NCBI RefSeq assembly: GCF_005160265.1
Contig: NZ_CP039865.1
Coordinates: 4,875,001 to 4,939,000 of the forward strand
From: Phreatobacter aquaticus
Lineage (GTDB): Bacteria > Pseudomonadota > Alphaproteobacteria > Rhizobiales > Phreatobacteraceae
Direction of reading: 5' to 3'
DNA: 64,000 nt
The translations under genes and the position numbers were made by a program. The notes under the pieces were generated by a model. That model was given only the letters and a program-made list of their open reading frames with translations. It ran no database searches and was not told where the DNA came from. Shown in pieces: positions 8,704-17,510 of this stretch (the stretch's first letter is position 1; the number at the start of each line of letters is the position of its first letter).

Positions 8704-9529
8704 GCTCGCTCTCTCCGCTCACGGCCAGCCGGAGATCGCAGTCGAACAGCACGTCGCCATCGGCGAGCAGATGAACCCGCGTCACCGGACGCAGCGCATC
8801 GTCGACGACGGCGATCGGCGGCAGTTCGATGCCCGGTACGCCCGAACCGATGATCATCGGCGCAACCAGAACATGCAAGCGGTCGACGGCGCCATGCTGG
8901 AGAAAGATCGAGATCGTCCGGGCGCCGCCCTCGATCAGCAGGCGCCGGTAGCCGGCGGCAAACAGCGTCTCGACGATGGAACGCGGGCAGAGGCCGCCAT
9001 CGGCGGCGGTTGCGACCAGGATTTCCTGCACGCCCGGCGGCACCGGCCGGCTCGTCGCGCGCAGCACGATCCGCGCGACCCCGTCATCGACCAGGCATTT
9101 CGCGTCCTGGGGCAGCCGGCCATTGGCATCGATGATCACGCGCGCGGGACTGCGACCTTTCACTCGGCGAACCGTCAATTGCGGATCGTCGGCAACCACC
9201 GTCCCCACCCCCACCACGACCGCGTCGACATGGGCGCGCAGCCGATGCAGGTGCTCCAGCGCGGCGAAACGGTTGATGTAGCGGGAATGGCCGCTGAGCG
9301 TCGCGATCCGGCCGTCCAGGGATTGGCCAAGCTGGGCCACCACGAATGGCCGGTCGGTTGGCGCCGCTGCGATCGCCGCGAAGGCTGCCTCGCAAGGCTG
9401 ATCCGATCCCCCCTCGCTTCCGTAACTGTCGCTGTGTAACATCGGCGTCAGGTCCGTTCCGGCAGCAGGATGTGGCACGGGAGCCCCCAGGATCGGATCT
9501 TGAGCGCCGTTGGCGCGCTTGATCGTCAT
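8696..9529 (-). CDS. RibD C-terminal-type pyrimidine/dihydrofolate reductase-like protein
   Basis: A 277-residue protein with only the reductase half of RibD. It starts its domain at about residue 60 with PFVVAQLGQSLDGRIA, then VGVGTVVADDPQLTVR, and later RRLLIEGGARTISIFL, the NADPH and substrate-binding segments of this fold. The zinc deaminase half is absent. The gene is divergent from ribA (62 bp apart), which suggests a flavin or pterin-like pathway. The first 55 residues look unstructured, so a shorter start is possible. Specific substrate unknown. Confidence 0.85.
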   Translation of the reverse strand: MTIKRANGAQDPILGAPVPHPAAGTDLTPMLHSDSYGSEGGSDQPCEAAFAAIAAAPTDRPFVVAQLGQSLDGRIATLSGHSRYINRFAALEHLHRLRAHVDAVVVGVGTVVADDPQLTVRRVKGRSPARVIIDANGRLPQDAKCLVDDGVARIVLRATSRPVPPGVQEILVATAADGGLCPRSIVETLFAAGYRRLLIEGGARTISIFLQHGAVDRLHVLVAPMIIGSGVPGIELPPIAVVDDALRPVTRVHLLADGDVLFDCDLRLAVSGESEHV

Positions 9530-9591
9530 GCGGAAGCTCCTATCTGTGGCTGTCCCCGGTGAATGCCGGACCCAGGCGTGAAAGCACTTCT

Positions 9592-10716
9592 ATGGCGGAT
9601 GTCACCGGGTTTCCAGAGTTTCAGTCCGGCATGAGCCTGACCAGCGTCGAACGTGCGGTCTCCGAGTTCCGCGCAGCCCGCCCGGTTCTCGTCCTGTGCC
9701 GCGACACCGCGGTGCTGGTCGCCGGCGTCGAAGGGCTCGAAGCGCCGCTCGCGGCTGCTCTCTCTCATGCCGCGATCGCCACGCCAAGGCTGGTCCTGCC
9801 GGCCGCGCGCCTGCGCCGGCTTGGCCTGGAGCGCACCACACCAGGCAGCGTTGCCTTGCCGACCATCGACCTCAAGCGGATCGAGCAGCTCGCCCTGCAG
9901 ATCGAGGCCAAGGTCGATGCGCCCGTCGCGCCCGTCGTCCCGCTCGACGAGACGGCGCTCGAACTCGCCCGCATCGCACTGACCGTGCCGGCCGTGCTGG
10001 TGGTGCCGGTCAATCCGGCCGACCCGGCGCTTGGCTTCATCGAGCGGGTGCAGGCGGTTGATGTCGCGTCTTTCCGCAGCCAGGCGGCGAAGCACCTGCG
10101 CATTGTCGGCCGTGCCCCGGTGCCGCTGGAAGGCGCGCCGGAGACCGAGTTCGTCGTGTTTCGCGGCGGCGAGGGTCTGCGCGACCAGGTGGCGATCATG
10201 ATCGGCAAACCCGACGTGAGCGCGCCGGTTCCCGTCCGCCTCCATTCGGCCTGCCTGACGGGAGACCTGTTCGGCTCGCTGAAATGTGATTGCGGCGACC
10301 AGCTGCGCGACACGGTCGAGTGGATGGCCAAGAACGGCGGCGGAATCCTGCTCTATCTCGACCAGGAAGGCCGCGGCAACGGCATCGCCAACAAGATGCG
10401 CGCCTACAAGCTGCAGTCTCAAGGCTGGGACACCTATGACGCCGACGAGGTGCTCGGCTTCGATCTCGACCAGCGCCGCTTCGACTTCGCCGCCGAGATG
10501 CTGAAGCAGCTCGGCATCACCAATGTCGACATCATGACCAACAATCCGGTCAAGATCGCCGCCATGCGCGAGGCCGGACTGCATGTCGTCTCCGAGCGCC
10601 GCGTCATCGGCCGCCCGACCCGCGAGAATGTCCGCTATCTCGCCTCCAAGCGCGAGCGCGCCGGCCATTTCATCGATACCGACGCGCTGGTCGCGAGGTT
10701 GACCGCCGGCGAGTGA
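9592..10716 (+). CDS. ribA: GTP cyclohydrolase II
   Basis: Opens GTP to 2,5-diamino-6-ribosylamino-pyrimidinone phosphate, the first step of riboflavin synthesis. The zinc site is seen in HSACLTGDLFGSLKCDCG and the catalytic region in LLYLDQEGRGNGIANKM; NNPVKIAAM binds the substrate. The catalytic domain covers about residues 190-370, preceded by a 190-residue domain found in alphaproteobacterial RibA proteins and distinct from RibB. Start uncertain: 9592 is used, but GTG 9559 and ATG 9631 are in frame. Confidence 0.93.
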   Translation: MADVTGFPEFQSGMSLTSVERAVSEFRAARPVLVLCRDTAVLVAGVEGLEAPLAAALSHAAIATPRLVLPAARLRRLGLERTTPGSVALPTIDLKRIEQLALQIEAKVDAPVAPVVPLDETALELARIALTVPAVLVVPVNPADPALGFIERVQAVDVASFRSQAAKHLRIVGRAPVPLEGAPETEFVVFRGGEGLRDQVAIMIGKPDVSAPVPVRLHSACLTGDLFGSLKCDCGDQLRDTVEWMAKNGGGILLYLDQEGRGNGIANKMRAYKLQSQGWDTYDADEVLGFDLDQRRFDFAAEMLKQLGITNVDIMTNNPVKIAAMREAGLHVVSERRVIGRPTRENVRYLASKRERAGHFIDTDALVARLTAGE

Positions 10717-10742
10717 TGGGCGGTCGCAGCCAGCGCGATCCT

Positions 10743-10767
10743 CACCTCTCCCCCTCGGGGAGAGGTG
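10743..10767. repeat. Perfect 11-bp-stem hairpin between convergent genes
   Basis: CACCTCTCCCC (10743-10753), a three-base loop, and its exact complement. It lies between the ends of ribA and the HTH-citrate synthase gene. No T tract follows. Hairpins of this sequence type are frequent between genes in Hyphomicrobiales; it may act as a weak bidirectional terminator. Confidence 0.5.
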
Positions 10768-10824
10768 AACCATGGACCCGGCCATCCCTCCGAGCCATTT
10801 GGCTGATGGGCCTCCTCGGCTCAG

Positions 10825-11979
10825 TCACGCCTCCACCGGCGGCCCGACATAGTGCCCGCGTGGGCGGATCAGCGAGCCCTGCGCGCCCTGTTCCATGGCA
10901 TGGGCAAGCCAGCCGACCACCCGCCCCATCGAGAACAGCTGGAACGCCGTGCCGCCCGGCAGGCCGAACCGCTCGGCCAGCGCCACCAGCGCGAAATCGA
11001 CATTGGGCGCGATCCCCGTGGCCGCCACCACGGCGGCCATGAGGTCGCGGTGGATATCCGGCAGGCCGAACCGTTCGATCAGGGCTGCCGCCCGCGGGTC
11101 GCCGTCCGGATAGAGCGGATGGCCGAAACCCGGCACGCGCCGGCCGGTTGTGAGATAGGGCTCGATCACCCGCGCCACCGAGAGGCGGCGGGCATCTTCC
11201 GCCAGTGCTTCGACATTCGCCGTGGCATAGCCGTGGAGCGGCCCCTGCAGGGTCGAGAAACCGGCCAGCACGCAGGCCGCCAGCGGCGCACCGGTGGAGG
11301 CCGCCACCCTAGTGGCGAAGGCCGAGGCATTGAGCTCGTGCTCGGCCTGCAGCACCAGCGCCCAGCGCACGAAGTCCGCGGCATCGCCCGAAAGCGACCA
11401 GGCCTCAGCCACCCGCTGGTGCAACGCGACGCCTGAGGTCGACGGCACCTGATAGGCCGCCGCAAGCCGCGCAACCAGCGCGGCCCCTTCCGCCCTCAAA
11501 ACCTCGGGCCTCCGGCCAAGGCTCGGCGGTGCTTCGGCAGCGGCCAGCGCCAGCGTCGAGAAGGCGCGCACCTGCACCGACCGGCTGTCGGCGGCGGCAA
11601 GGCCCGCATCGGCCAGGAAGACGACCGGCCCGGGCGCTTCCCAGAGCAGCGCCGCCACCTCCTCCAGACTGGCCGAGGCGGCAAGCGTCACCGCATCCCG
11701 GCCGCGATAGAACAGGCGGCCATGGGCCACCGTCGAAATGCCGGTCTCGATGATCGGTTCGCCCCAGGCAATGGCGCTGGCGGCGATCGCCTGGGGGCGC
11801 TTTCCGCGCGCCCGCCGCCCGACCAGGCCTGCAATGTCGTCGGCGGAATATTGGCTCCGGCGCGGATCGGCCTCGTCGGGCCGCGTGCCCACCCGGCCCC
11901 GGCTGACATAGGCGTAGAGCGTCTGCGGCCTGACCTTCAGCCGGTGCAAAGCCTCTTCCCGCGTGATCCAGCCGGCCAT
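10825..11979 (-). CDS. Citrate synthase family protein with N-terminal helix-turn-helix
   Basis: A 384-residue protein. Residues 1-55 (WITREEALHRLKVRPQTLYAYVSRG) form a MerR/excisionase-like HTH; the rest is a citrate synthase fold with LHGYATANVEAL, GFGHPLYPDGDPR and the C-terminal FSMGRVVGWLAHAMEQ. His of LHG and GFGH is kept, so catalysis is possible. Joined to a DNA-binding domain, it may be a metabolite-sensing regulator or an enzyme that controls its own locus. It is divergent from a second citrate synthase gene, and the 90-bp gap holds phased repeats. Known family, function not settled. Confidence 0.88.
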   Translation of the reverse strand: MAGWITREEALHRLKVRPQTLYAYVSRGRVGTRPDEADPRRSQYSADDIAGLVGRRARGKRPQAIAASAIAWGEPIIETGISTVAHGRLFYRGRDAVTLAASASLEEVAALLWEAPGPVVFLADAGLAAADSRSVQVRAFSTLALAAAEAPPSLGRRPEVLRAEGAALVARLAAAYQVPSTSGVALHQRVAEAWSLSGDAADFVRWALVLQAEHELNASAFATRVAASTGAPLAACVLAGFSTLQGPLHGYATANVEALAEDARRLSVARVIEPYLTTGRRVPGFGHPLYPDGDPRAAALIERFGLPDIHRDLMAAVVAATGIAPNVDFALVALAERFGLPGGTAFQLFSMGRVVGWLAHAMEQGAQGSLIRPRGHYVGPPVEA

Positions 11980-11993
11980 GGGGCTCTCTTATA

Positions 11994-12020
11994 TTGATTC
12001 AGTTGATCAAGATTGATTCA
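11994..12020. promoter_or_regulatory. Three phased TTGAT repeats between divergent citrate synthase genes
   Basis: TTGATTCA at 11994, the palindrome TTGATCAA at 12003 and TTGATTCA at 12013 are spaced 9 and 10 bp apart, about one helical turn each. They sit in the AT-rich gap between the two genes. A candidate operator for the HTH domain of the neighbouring citrate synthase protein, by inference. Confidence 0.5.
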
Positions 12021-12069
12021 TCGTGAGCCGCAGTCATATCAGAAGGCGGAACACGAAGGGAGACCCGCC

Positions 12070-13152
12070 ATGAGCAATGGACTGGACGATGTGATCGCCG
12101 CCGAAACCGTGCTGTCGGACGTCAACGGCCTGGAGGGCCGCCTGACCATCCGCGGGCATTCGGTGGCGGAGCTTGCCGGGCGCACCCGCTTCGAGGATCT
12201 GGTGGCGCTGCTGTTCGACGGCTTCTTCGAGAATGCGCCGGATGCGGCGGCGGTCGCGAAGGGCCTCGCCCAGGCGCGCGCCGAGATCTTCCAGCGGCTG
12301 GTGGCAGCGGGCCTCGATGCCGAGGGCTCGATCTATGACGCCATGCGCGCCGGCACCGCCCGCATCGCCGATGGCGACGACCTCGCGACCGCCTATCGCC
12401 TGCTGGCAGCCCCCGCCGTGCTGACGCCGGCGCTGATCCGGGTGAAGCGCGGGCTTGAACCCGTGGCGCCCCTGCCCGGCCTCGGCCATGCCGCCGATAT
12501 CATCCGCATGCTGCAGGGCGCGGAGAAGGCCGACCTCGCGGCGGCCCTCGACACCTATCTGGTGACGGTCTCCGACCACGGCCTCAACGCCTCGACCTTC
12601 GCCACCCGGGTCGTCGCCTCGACGCGCGCGGGCCTCATGTCGGCGGTGCTGGCCGGGCTCGGCGCGCTCAAAGGTCCGCTCCATGGCGGTGCGCCCGGCC
12701 CGGTCATCGAGATGCTCGACGCAATCGGCGAGGTTGCCCAGGCCCGCCCCTGGCTGTCGGGGGCGGTGAAGCGCGGCGACCGGCTGATGGGCTTCGGCCA
12801 CCGCATCTACAAGGTGCGCGATCCCCGCGCCGACGCGCTGAAGGCCGCCGTCCGCAAGCTCGCCGCCAAGGGCACCGGCGATGGCCGCATCGCCTTCGCC
12901 GAAGCGGTCGAACAGGCAGCGCTCGACGTGCTGCGCACCGAGAAGCCCGGCCGCTCGCTCGACACCAATGTCGAATTCTACACGGCCCTGCTGCTGGAGG
13001 CGCTGGGCTTCCCGCCCGAGGCCTTCACCTGCGTCTTCGCCATGGGCCGCACCGCCGGCTGGATCGCGCACGCCCGCGAACAGCTCGCCTCCGGCCGGCT
13101 GATCCGGCCGCAATCGGTCTATGTCGGTCCGAAGCCGGAGCTCGCCGCCTGA
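12070..13152 (+). CDS. Citrate synthase/2-methylcitrate synthase family protein
   Basis: A 360-residue cytosolic enzyme of the citrate synthase superfamily, which condenses an acyl-CoA (acetyl- or propionyl-CoA) with oxaloacetate. Seen: the substrate loop region SDHGLNASTFATRVVASTR, the catalytic His segments GPLHGGAPG and GFGHRIYKVRDPRAD, and the C-terminal VEFYTALLLEALG. The start at 12070 follows GAAGGGAG; a frame beginning at 12013 would cover the repeats. It is shorter than the housekeeping GltA (about 430 residues), so a secondary role beside its divergent HTH-bearing paralogue is likely. Confidence 0.9.
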   Translation: MSNGLDDVIAAETVLSDVNGLEGRLTIRGHSVAELAGRTRFEDLVALLFDGFFENAPDAAAVAKGLAQARAEIFQRLVAAGLDAEGSIYDAMRAGTARIADGDDLATAYRLLAAPAVLTPALIRVKRGLEPVAPLPGLGHAADIIRMLQGAEKADLAAALDTYLVTVSDHGLNASTFATRVVASTRAGLMSAVLAGLGALKGPLHGGAPGPVIEMLDAIGEVAQARPWLSGAVKRGDRLMGFGHRIYKVRDPRADALKAAVRKLAAKGTGDGRIAFAEAVEQAALDVLRTEKPGRSLDTNVEFYTALLLEALGFPPEAFTCVFAMGRTAGWIAHAREQLASGRLIRPQSVYVGPKPELAA

Positions 13153-13235
13153 CCCTTGACGTAAGGTCTGCGCTGGTCATGCTTGATCCATCATTTGCCG
13201 TCACACTGGCGCGGGAATGAGGGAGCAGGATCTCC

Positions 13236-13901
13236 ATGACGACGCATGACGGCCGGCCGCATGGTATGAACTGGCGCTATGATCGCGCCGAACTGATTGC
13301 CGACGGCACTGTGCACATCCTCGGCGCCGTGGCGGCTGTTGCCGCCGCCACCGCCATGATCGTGATCGCGACCATTCGCGCCGAGGCCAGCATCATCGCC
13401 TCGGTGGCGATCTATGCGGCGTCCCTGGTGCTCGGTATCGGCATTTCCGCCGCCTACAACATGTGGCCGGTGTCGCGCACCAAGTGGCTGCTCCGGCGCT
13501 TCGACCATGCGGCGATCTATTTCCTGATCGCCGGCACCTATACGCCGTTCATGATCCATGCCGGCTCGACGCTGACCTACATGGTTCTCGGCTTTGTCTG
13601 GACCGTCGCCATTGTCGGCGCGGCTGTGAAGCTGCTGGCACCCGGCCGCTATGACGGTCTCGCCGTCGGCCTCTATCTGGGTCTCAGCTGGAGCGGCATC
13701 CTGGTCGCCCACGAGGTGTTCCACGTCATCTCGCTCTCCTCCGCCATCATGCTGGTGGTCGGCGGGCTGATCTATTCCGGCGGTGTCGTGTTCCATCTCT
13801 GGCAGAGCCTGAGGTTCCAGAACGCCATCTGGCACGCCTTCGTGCTGGTGGCGGCTGGCTTCCAGTATGGCGCCGTGTTCGGTGGAGTGGTTCTGGCGTG
13901 A
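13236..13901 (+). CDS. Hemolysin III/TrhA family membrane protein (PAQR superfamily)
   Basis: A 221-residue inner-membrane protein with seven hydrophobic segments. It has the family signatures ADGTVHILGA, SAAYNMWPVS, RFDHAAIYFLIAGTYTPF and FQNAIWHAFVLVAA; the conserved His and Asp residues suggest a metal site in the membrane. Bacterial members have been linked to membrane fluidity control; the name hemolysin is historical. GGAGCAGGA lies just before the start. Confidence 0.92.
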   Translation: MTTHDGRPHGMNWRYDRAELIADGTVHILGAVAAVAAATAMIVIATIRAEASIIASVAIYAASLVLGIGISAAYNMWPVSRTKWLLRRFDHAAIYFLIAGTYTPFMIHAGSTLTYMVLGFVWTVAIVGAAVKLLAPGRYDGLAVGLYLGLSWSGILVAHEVFHVISLSSAIMLVVGGLIYSGGVVFHLWQSLRFQNAIWHAFVLVAAGFQYGAVFGGVVLA

Positions 13902-13950
13902 GGCCGAGTAGCGGCCGGTCTTGTCTCTGTTCAAGCATCGGCCCCTCCTT

Positions 13951-14069
13951 TCCTCATCCTGAGGTGCGAGATCGCGCAGCGAGCGAGCCTCGAAGGACCA
14001 ATCTCCGCCAGCGGTCACGTTAAAAGGGTCCTTCGAGGCTCGGCTCCGCCTCGCTCCTCAGGATGAGGT
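13951..14069. repeat. Inverted pair of a REP-like palindromic repeat (family A)
   Basis: One arm at 13951-13999 runs from CCTCATCCTGAGGTGCGAG to AGCCTCGAAGGACC. The other, at 14027-14069, is the same element in the opposite direction. Each arm is partly palindromic. The pair fills much of the 322-bp gap between the hemolysin III and YfhO-like genes. The same family occurs at 16507-16639 and 30488-30663. Confidence 0.85.
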
Positions 14070-14223
14070 ACGGAGAGGGAGCCCCCGTCCGGTCAGGGCG
14101 CCCGTCCCCTTCCCATCTCCACCAATCCTCCGTTCATTCCCGGCACAAACTCCGATCTTTTTCATTCATTCTGCCGCAACGCCGAACCGGCTATGGTGAC
14201 CGCCTTCGGCAACCCGGCGCGCC

Positions 14224-16479
14224 ATGTCAGCATCCCCTCCCCGTTCGTTTCCGCTCACTGTCACGCTCGGCCTCTTCGCCGTCGCCTGGTTCGTGCTGGC
14301 CGGCCCCTGGCTGATCGGCAGCGTCACCATCCCCTGGGATGCCAAGGCGCATTGGTACCCACATCTGGGCTTTGCCGCCCGCGCCATCCATTCCGCCGCC
14401 GGTTTCGCCTGGACGCCGAACATCTTTGCAGGATCGCCGGAAATTGCCGATCCGCAATCCGTCCTGTTCTCGCTGCCGCTGCTGGCGCTGGCGCTGTTCA
14501 ACGGCCAGCCATCGCTCACCGCCATGGACTGGGCGACCTATCTCATGCTGTTCGCCGGCGGCGCCGGCTGCATCCTGATCTTCCGTGATCGCGGCTGGCA
14601 CTGGGGGGGCGGACTGGTCGCGGCCATTGCCTTTGCCTTCGGGGCCTCCGCCGCCTGGCGCGTGCAGCATCTGAGCCAGGTCTTCTCGCTCTGCTGGTTC
14701 CCCATCGTCTGGTGGCTGCTCACCCGCGCGCTGGACCGCTCGTCGCTTCGCTATGGCCTGGCCGCAGGCCTGGCCGCAGGCCTCATGATGCTGGGACGCG
14801 ACCAGGTGGCGCTGATCCTCGCCTATATCCTGGCTGGCGCCGTGCTGAACCACTGGCTCACCGCCGAGGATCGTGGGCTCGCCTTCCGCCGGAGCCTCAA
14901 GCCGCTGATCGCGGCAGCCCTGGTCGGCGCGGTCATCGTGACGCTGCCCGTCGTCATGTCGGCGCTGTGGGGCGCGCAGTCGAACCGCATCGTCATCGAC
15001 ATGGAGGGCGCGGGCCGCGGCTCGCTGCACCCGGCCCATCTCCTCACCTGGGTGATCGGCAACATCTATGGCGCCGCCGGCCCCCTCGCCAACCATTGGG
15101 GGCCGCCGAGCCCGACCTGGGGCGATACCGGCCTGTTCCTCGCCCGCAACATGGGCGTGCTCTATTCCGGCGCGATCCCGCTGTTCCTGGTGCTCGCGGC
15201 GCTCCGCTCAGGCGCAGCCTTCGATCGCGAGATCCGCTTCGTCACGATCGCGCTGGCGGCAGCCCTCGTCTTCACGCTCGGCCGCTACACACCGGCGCTG
15301 CATCTCTTCTGGTACCTGCCGGGCATCGACCTGTTCCGCCGCCCGGCCGATGGCACCTTCATCATCGGCGGGCTGTTCGCCCTTCTTGCCGGCTATGCCG
15401 CCCACCGGCTGATCACCCGCACCCTCGATACCGACTGGATCGTCGAGACCGGTCTCGTCTTCCTGATGGTGATCATTGCGATCATGCTGATCATGATCAA
15501 GGAAGCGCCGATCTCGGCCTGGACAGCGGTGATCACTGGCGTGGTCACGCTGGTCCTGTCGCTGGGCCTCCTGTCGACCGCGCGGCACATCAAGTCGGTA
15601 CTGCTGTCGTTGGCGCTGGCGGCGGTCCTCGTCCAGGACCTCGCCTTCACCAATGGGCCGAGCGAATCCACCGCTCTGCCCCTCGCGAGCTATGAGGTGC
15701 TGACGCCCCAGAGCCGCAACGCGACGCTCGCCGCGATCCGCCCGCGCATTGTCCAGAACGAAACACGCCGCGACCGGGTCGAACTCCTCGGCCTCGGCTA
15801 CCAATGGCAGAACGCCGCCATGGTCCACGGCCTCGACGACGTGCTGGGCTTCAATCCCGTCCGCTCGGGCGCCTATGCTAATCTGGTCGGCGCCGAGGAC
15901 ATCGCGGCCCTGCCGGGCCAGCGGCGCTTTCCGCCGGGCTTCCCGTCCTACCGCTCGGTGCTGGCCGACATTCTCGGCCTGCGCTTCGTGGTGACCGGGG
16001 TGCCCGTGGCCGAGATCGACAAGGCGCTGCCGCCCGGCGCGCTGACTCTCGTGCAGCAGACCGACGAGGCCTTCATCTACGAGAATGTCAGGGCTATGCC
16101 GCGCGTCTGGATCGCCCGCGTCGCCGAGCAGACACCGCCGAATCTCGCGACCTCAGGCTACCGGCTCGATCTCGACCCCGCGACCGTCGTGCAGCTGGAA
16201 GGTGCCTTGCCGCCGCCGCGCGAGACGGGCGGCACCGCGCGGATCGTCAGCTATGGCAATACGGCCGTGGAGATCGAAACCGAGACCGTCTCGGGCGGCG
16301 TTCTGGTTCTCGCCGATGCCTGGCATCCCTGGTGGCGCGCCAGCGTCAATAACGCAGAGACACCGATCCGCCGCGCCTATGGCCTGGTCCGCGCCGTGGA
16401 AGTGCCGGCCGGCAAGGCGAGTGTGAGGTTCACATTCGAGCCGGTGCGCGGAGCGCTTGCGCAGGTTCTGGGGCGCTGA
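14224..16479 (+). CDS. YfhO-like polytopic membrane protein
   Basis: A 751-residue inner-membrane protein with about 11-12 hydrophobic segments (residues 10-500) and a large soluble C-terminal region (500-751). The early loop WDAKAHWYPHLGFAARAI, the later IDLFRRPADGTFIIGG and the C-terminal block GGVLVLADAWHPWWRASVNN with VPAGKASVRFTFEP fit the YfhO family, related to GT-C glycosyltransferases that modify cell-surface polymers. No donor or acceptor can be deduced, and no polysaccharide genes are adjacent. Flanked on both sides by REP pairs, which may mark it as a moved unit. Confidence 0.8.
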   Translation: MSASPPRSFPLTVTLGLFAVAWFVLAGPWLIGSVTIPWDAKAHWYPHLGFAARAIHSAAGFAWTPNIFAGSPEIADPQSVLFSLPLLALALFNGQPSLTAMDWATYLMLFAGGAGCILIFRDRGWHWGGGLVAAIAFAFGASAAWRVQHLSQVFSLCWFPIVWWLLTRALDRSSLRYGLAAGLAAGLMMLGRDQVALILAYILAGAVLNHWLTAEDRGLAFRRSLKPLIAAALVGAVIVTLPVVMSALWGAQSNRIVIDMEGAGRGSLHPAHLLTWVIGNIYGAAGPLANHWGPPSPTWGDTGLFLARNMGVLYSGAIPLFLVLAALRSGAAFDREIRFVTIALAAALVFTLGRYTPALHLFWYLPGIDLFRRPADGTFIIGGLFALLAGYAAHRLITRTLDTDWIVETGLVFLMVIIAIMLIMIKEAPISAWTAVITGVVTLVLSLGLLSTARHIKSVLLSLALAAVLVQDLAFTNGPSESTALPLASYEVLTPQSRNATLAAIRPRIVQNETRRDRVELLGLGYQWQNAAMVHGLDDVLGFNPVRSGAYANLVGAEDIAALPGQRRFPPGFPSYRSVLADILGLRFVVTGVPVAEIDKALPPGALTLVQQTDEAFIYENVRAMPRVWIARVAEQTPPNLATSGYRLDLDPATVVQLEGALPPPRETGGTARIVSYGNTAVEIETETVSGGVLVLADAWHPWWRASVNNAETPIRRAYGLVRAVEVPAGKASVRFTFEPVRGALAQVLGR

Positions 16480-16506
16480 GGATTAGGTCTGTGGGCGAGG
16501 AGAAGA

Positions 16507-16639
16507 GGTCCTTCGAGGCTCGCTAACGCTCGCACCTCAGGATGAGGAAAGGAAAGATCCCGCTCGCGCACTCGCGTCGTCGGGCTCGCTCTCTCCACCC
16601 TCATCCTGAGGTGCGAGCGAAGCGAGCCTCGAAGGATCC
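16507..16639. repeat. Inverted pair of REP-like repeat (family A)
   Basis: Arms at 16507-16547 and 16599-16639, in opposite directions, carry the same core as the pair at 13951-14069. They lie between the convergent YfhO-like gene and pxpA, where the hairpins could act as a bidirectional transcription stop. Confidence 0.85.
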
Positions 16640-16662
16640 CTTTCCCTCCTGAAGAGGCAGGC

Positions 16663-17430
16663 TCACGCCACCTTGAACGGCTTCACCGTCACGCCGGCCT
16701 TTTCCAGCGTGTCGCGCACCGTGCGCGCCATGGCCACCGCTGCCGGGTTATCCCCATGCACGCAGATCGTGTCGATCTTCACCTTGATGATCTTGCCGGA
16801 GGTGGAAACGATCGCACCATCCTCCACCATGCGCAGCACGCGCTCAGCCGCCATCGGAGCGTCATGGATGACCGCGCCGGGCTTGGAGCGCGAGGTCAGC
16901 TGGCCATTGTCCTCATAGGTGCGGTCGGCGAAGACTTCCAGGGCCTGCGGCAGGCCGAGCTTCTCGGCGGCTCGCTCGGTGGCGAGCCCCGGCATGGTCA
17001 CATAGACCAGCGCCGGGTCGATCGCCTTGATCGCGCGGCCAACCGCCAGCGCCATCTCGTCGTCGTCATTGCACATGTTGCCGAGCGCGCCATGGGTCTT
17101 CACATGGGTGACCTTGTGGCCGGCCAGCGCTGCGCAGGCCTGCATGGCGCCGATCTGATAGGCCATCTGCTTTTCCAGATCGCTCATGCTGTCGCCGCGG
17201 ATCACCCGGCGGCCGAAGCCCCAGAGATCGCCAAAGCCCGGATGGGCGCCGATCGACACGCCCTTGGCCTTCGCGATCTCGGCGGTGCGGTGCATGATGA
17301 TGGGATCGCCGGCATGCCAGCCGCAGGCGATGTTGGCCGAGGACACGATGTCGAGCATCGCGGCATCGTCGCCCATCTTCCAGGGCCCGAAACCCTCGCC
17401 CATGTCGGAATTCAGATCGACCGATGCCAT
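16663..17430 (-). CDS. pxpA: 5-oxoprolinase subunit A (LamB/YcsF family)
   Basis: A 255-residue cytosolic protein with the LamB/YcsF signature [14 protein letters not shown], the segment [11 protein letters not shown] and [10 protein letters not shown]. With PxpB and PxpC it forms the ATP-dependent prokaryotic 5-oxoprolinase, which opens 5-oxoproline (pyroglutamate) to glutamate. It is the last gene of dctPQM-pxpBCA, 80 bp after pxpC, with a palindromic repeat in that gap. Confidence 0.94.
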   Translation of the reverse strand: MASVDLNSDMGEGFGPWKMGDDAAMLDIVSSANIACGWHAGDPIIMHRTAEIAKAKGVSIGAHPGFGDLWGFGRRVIRGDSMSDLEKQMAYQIGAMQACAALAGHKVTHVKTHGALGNMCNDDDEMALAVGRAIKAIDPALVYVTMPGLATERAAEKLGLPQALEVFADRTYEDNGQLTSRSKPGAVIHDAPMAAERVLRMVEDGAIVSTSGKIIKVKIDTICVHGDNPAAVAMARTVRDTLEKAGVTVKPFKVA

Positions 17431-17447
17431 GGCATGCCTCCCCTCAA

Positions 17448-17494
17448 AAGCATTTTCAAGCGAAGTGGATACCGGTTCGCGTGAAGAAAATGCG
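17448..17494. repeat. Intergenic palindromic repeat between pxpC and pxpA (family B)
   Basis: An imperfect palindrome with ends AGCATTTTC and GAAAATGCG enclosing GAAGTGGATACCGGTTCGCG. Elements of this sequence type are, from memory, common between genes of Hyphomicrobiales. It is the only copy in this window and splits pxpC from pxpA inside an operon. Confidence 0.6.
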
Positions 17495-17510
17495 TCACAA
17501 CAACGAGACT

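Noticed and set aside
9559-10716. ribA as a bifunctional RibBA protein
   Set aside because: The N-terminal 190 residues do not show the DHBP synthase motifs; only the GTP cyclohydrolase II part is recognisable.
14224-16479. Calling the large membrane protein an ArnT/PMT glycosyltransferase
   Set aside because: The typical N-terminal DD/DE loop of PMT enzymes is not evident; the C-terminal block fits YfhO better.
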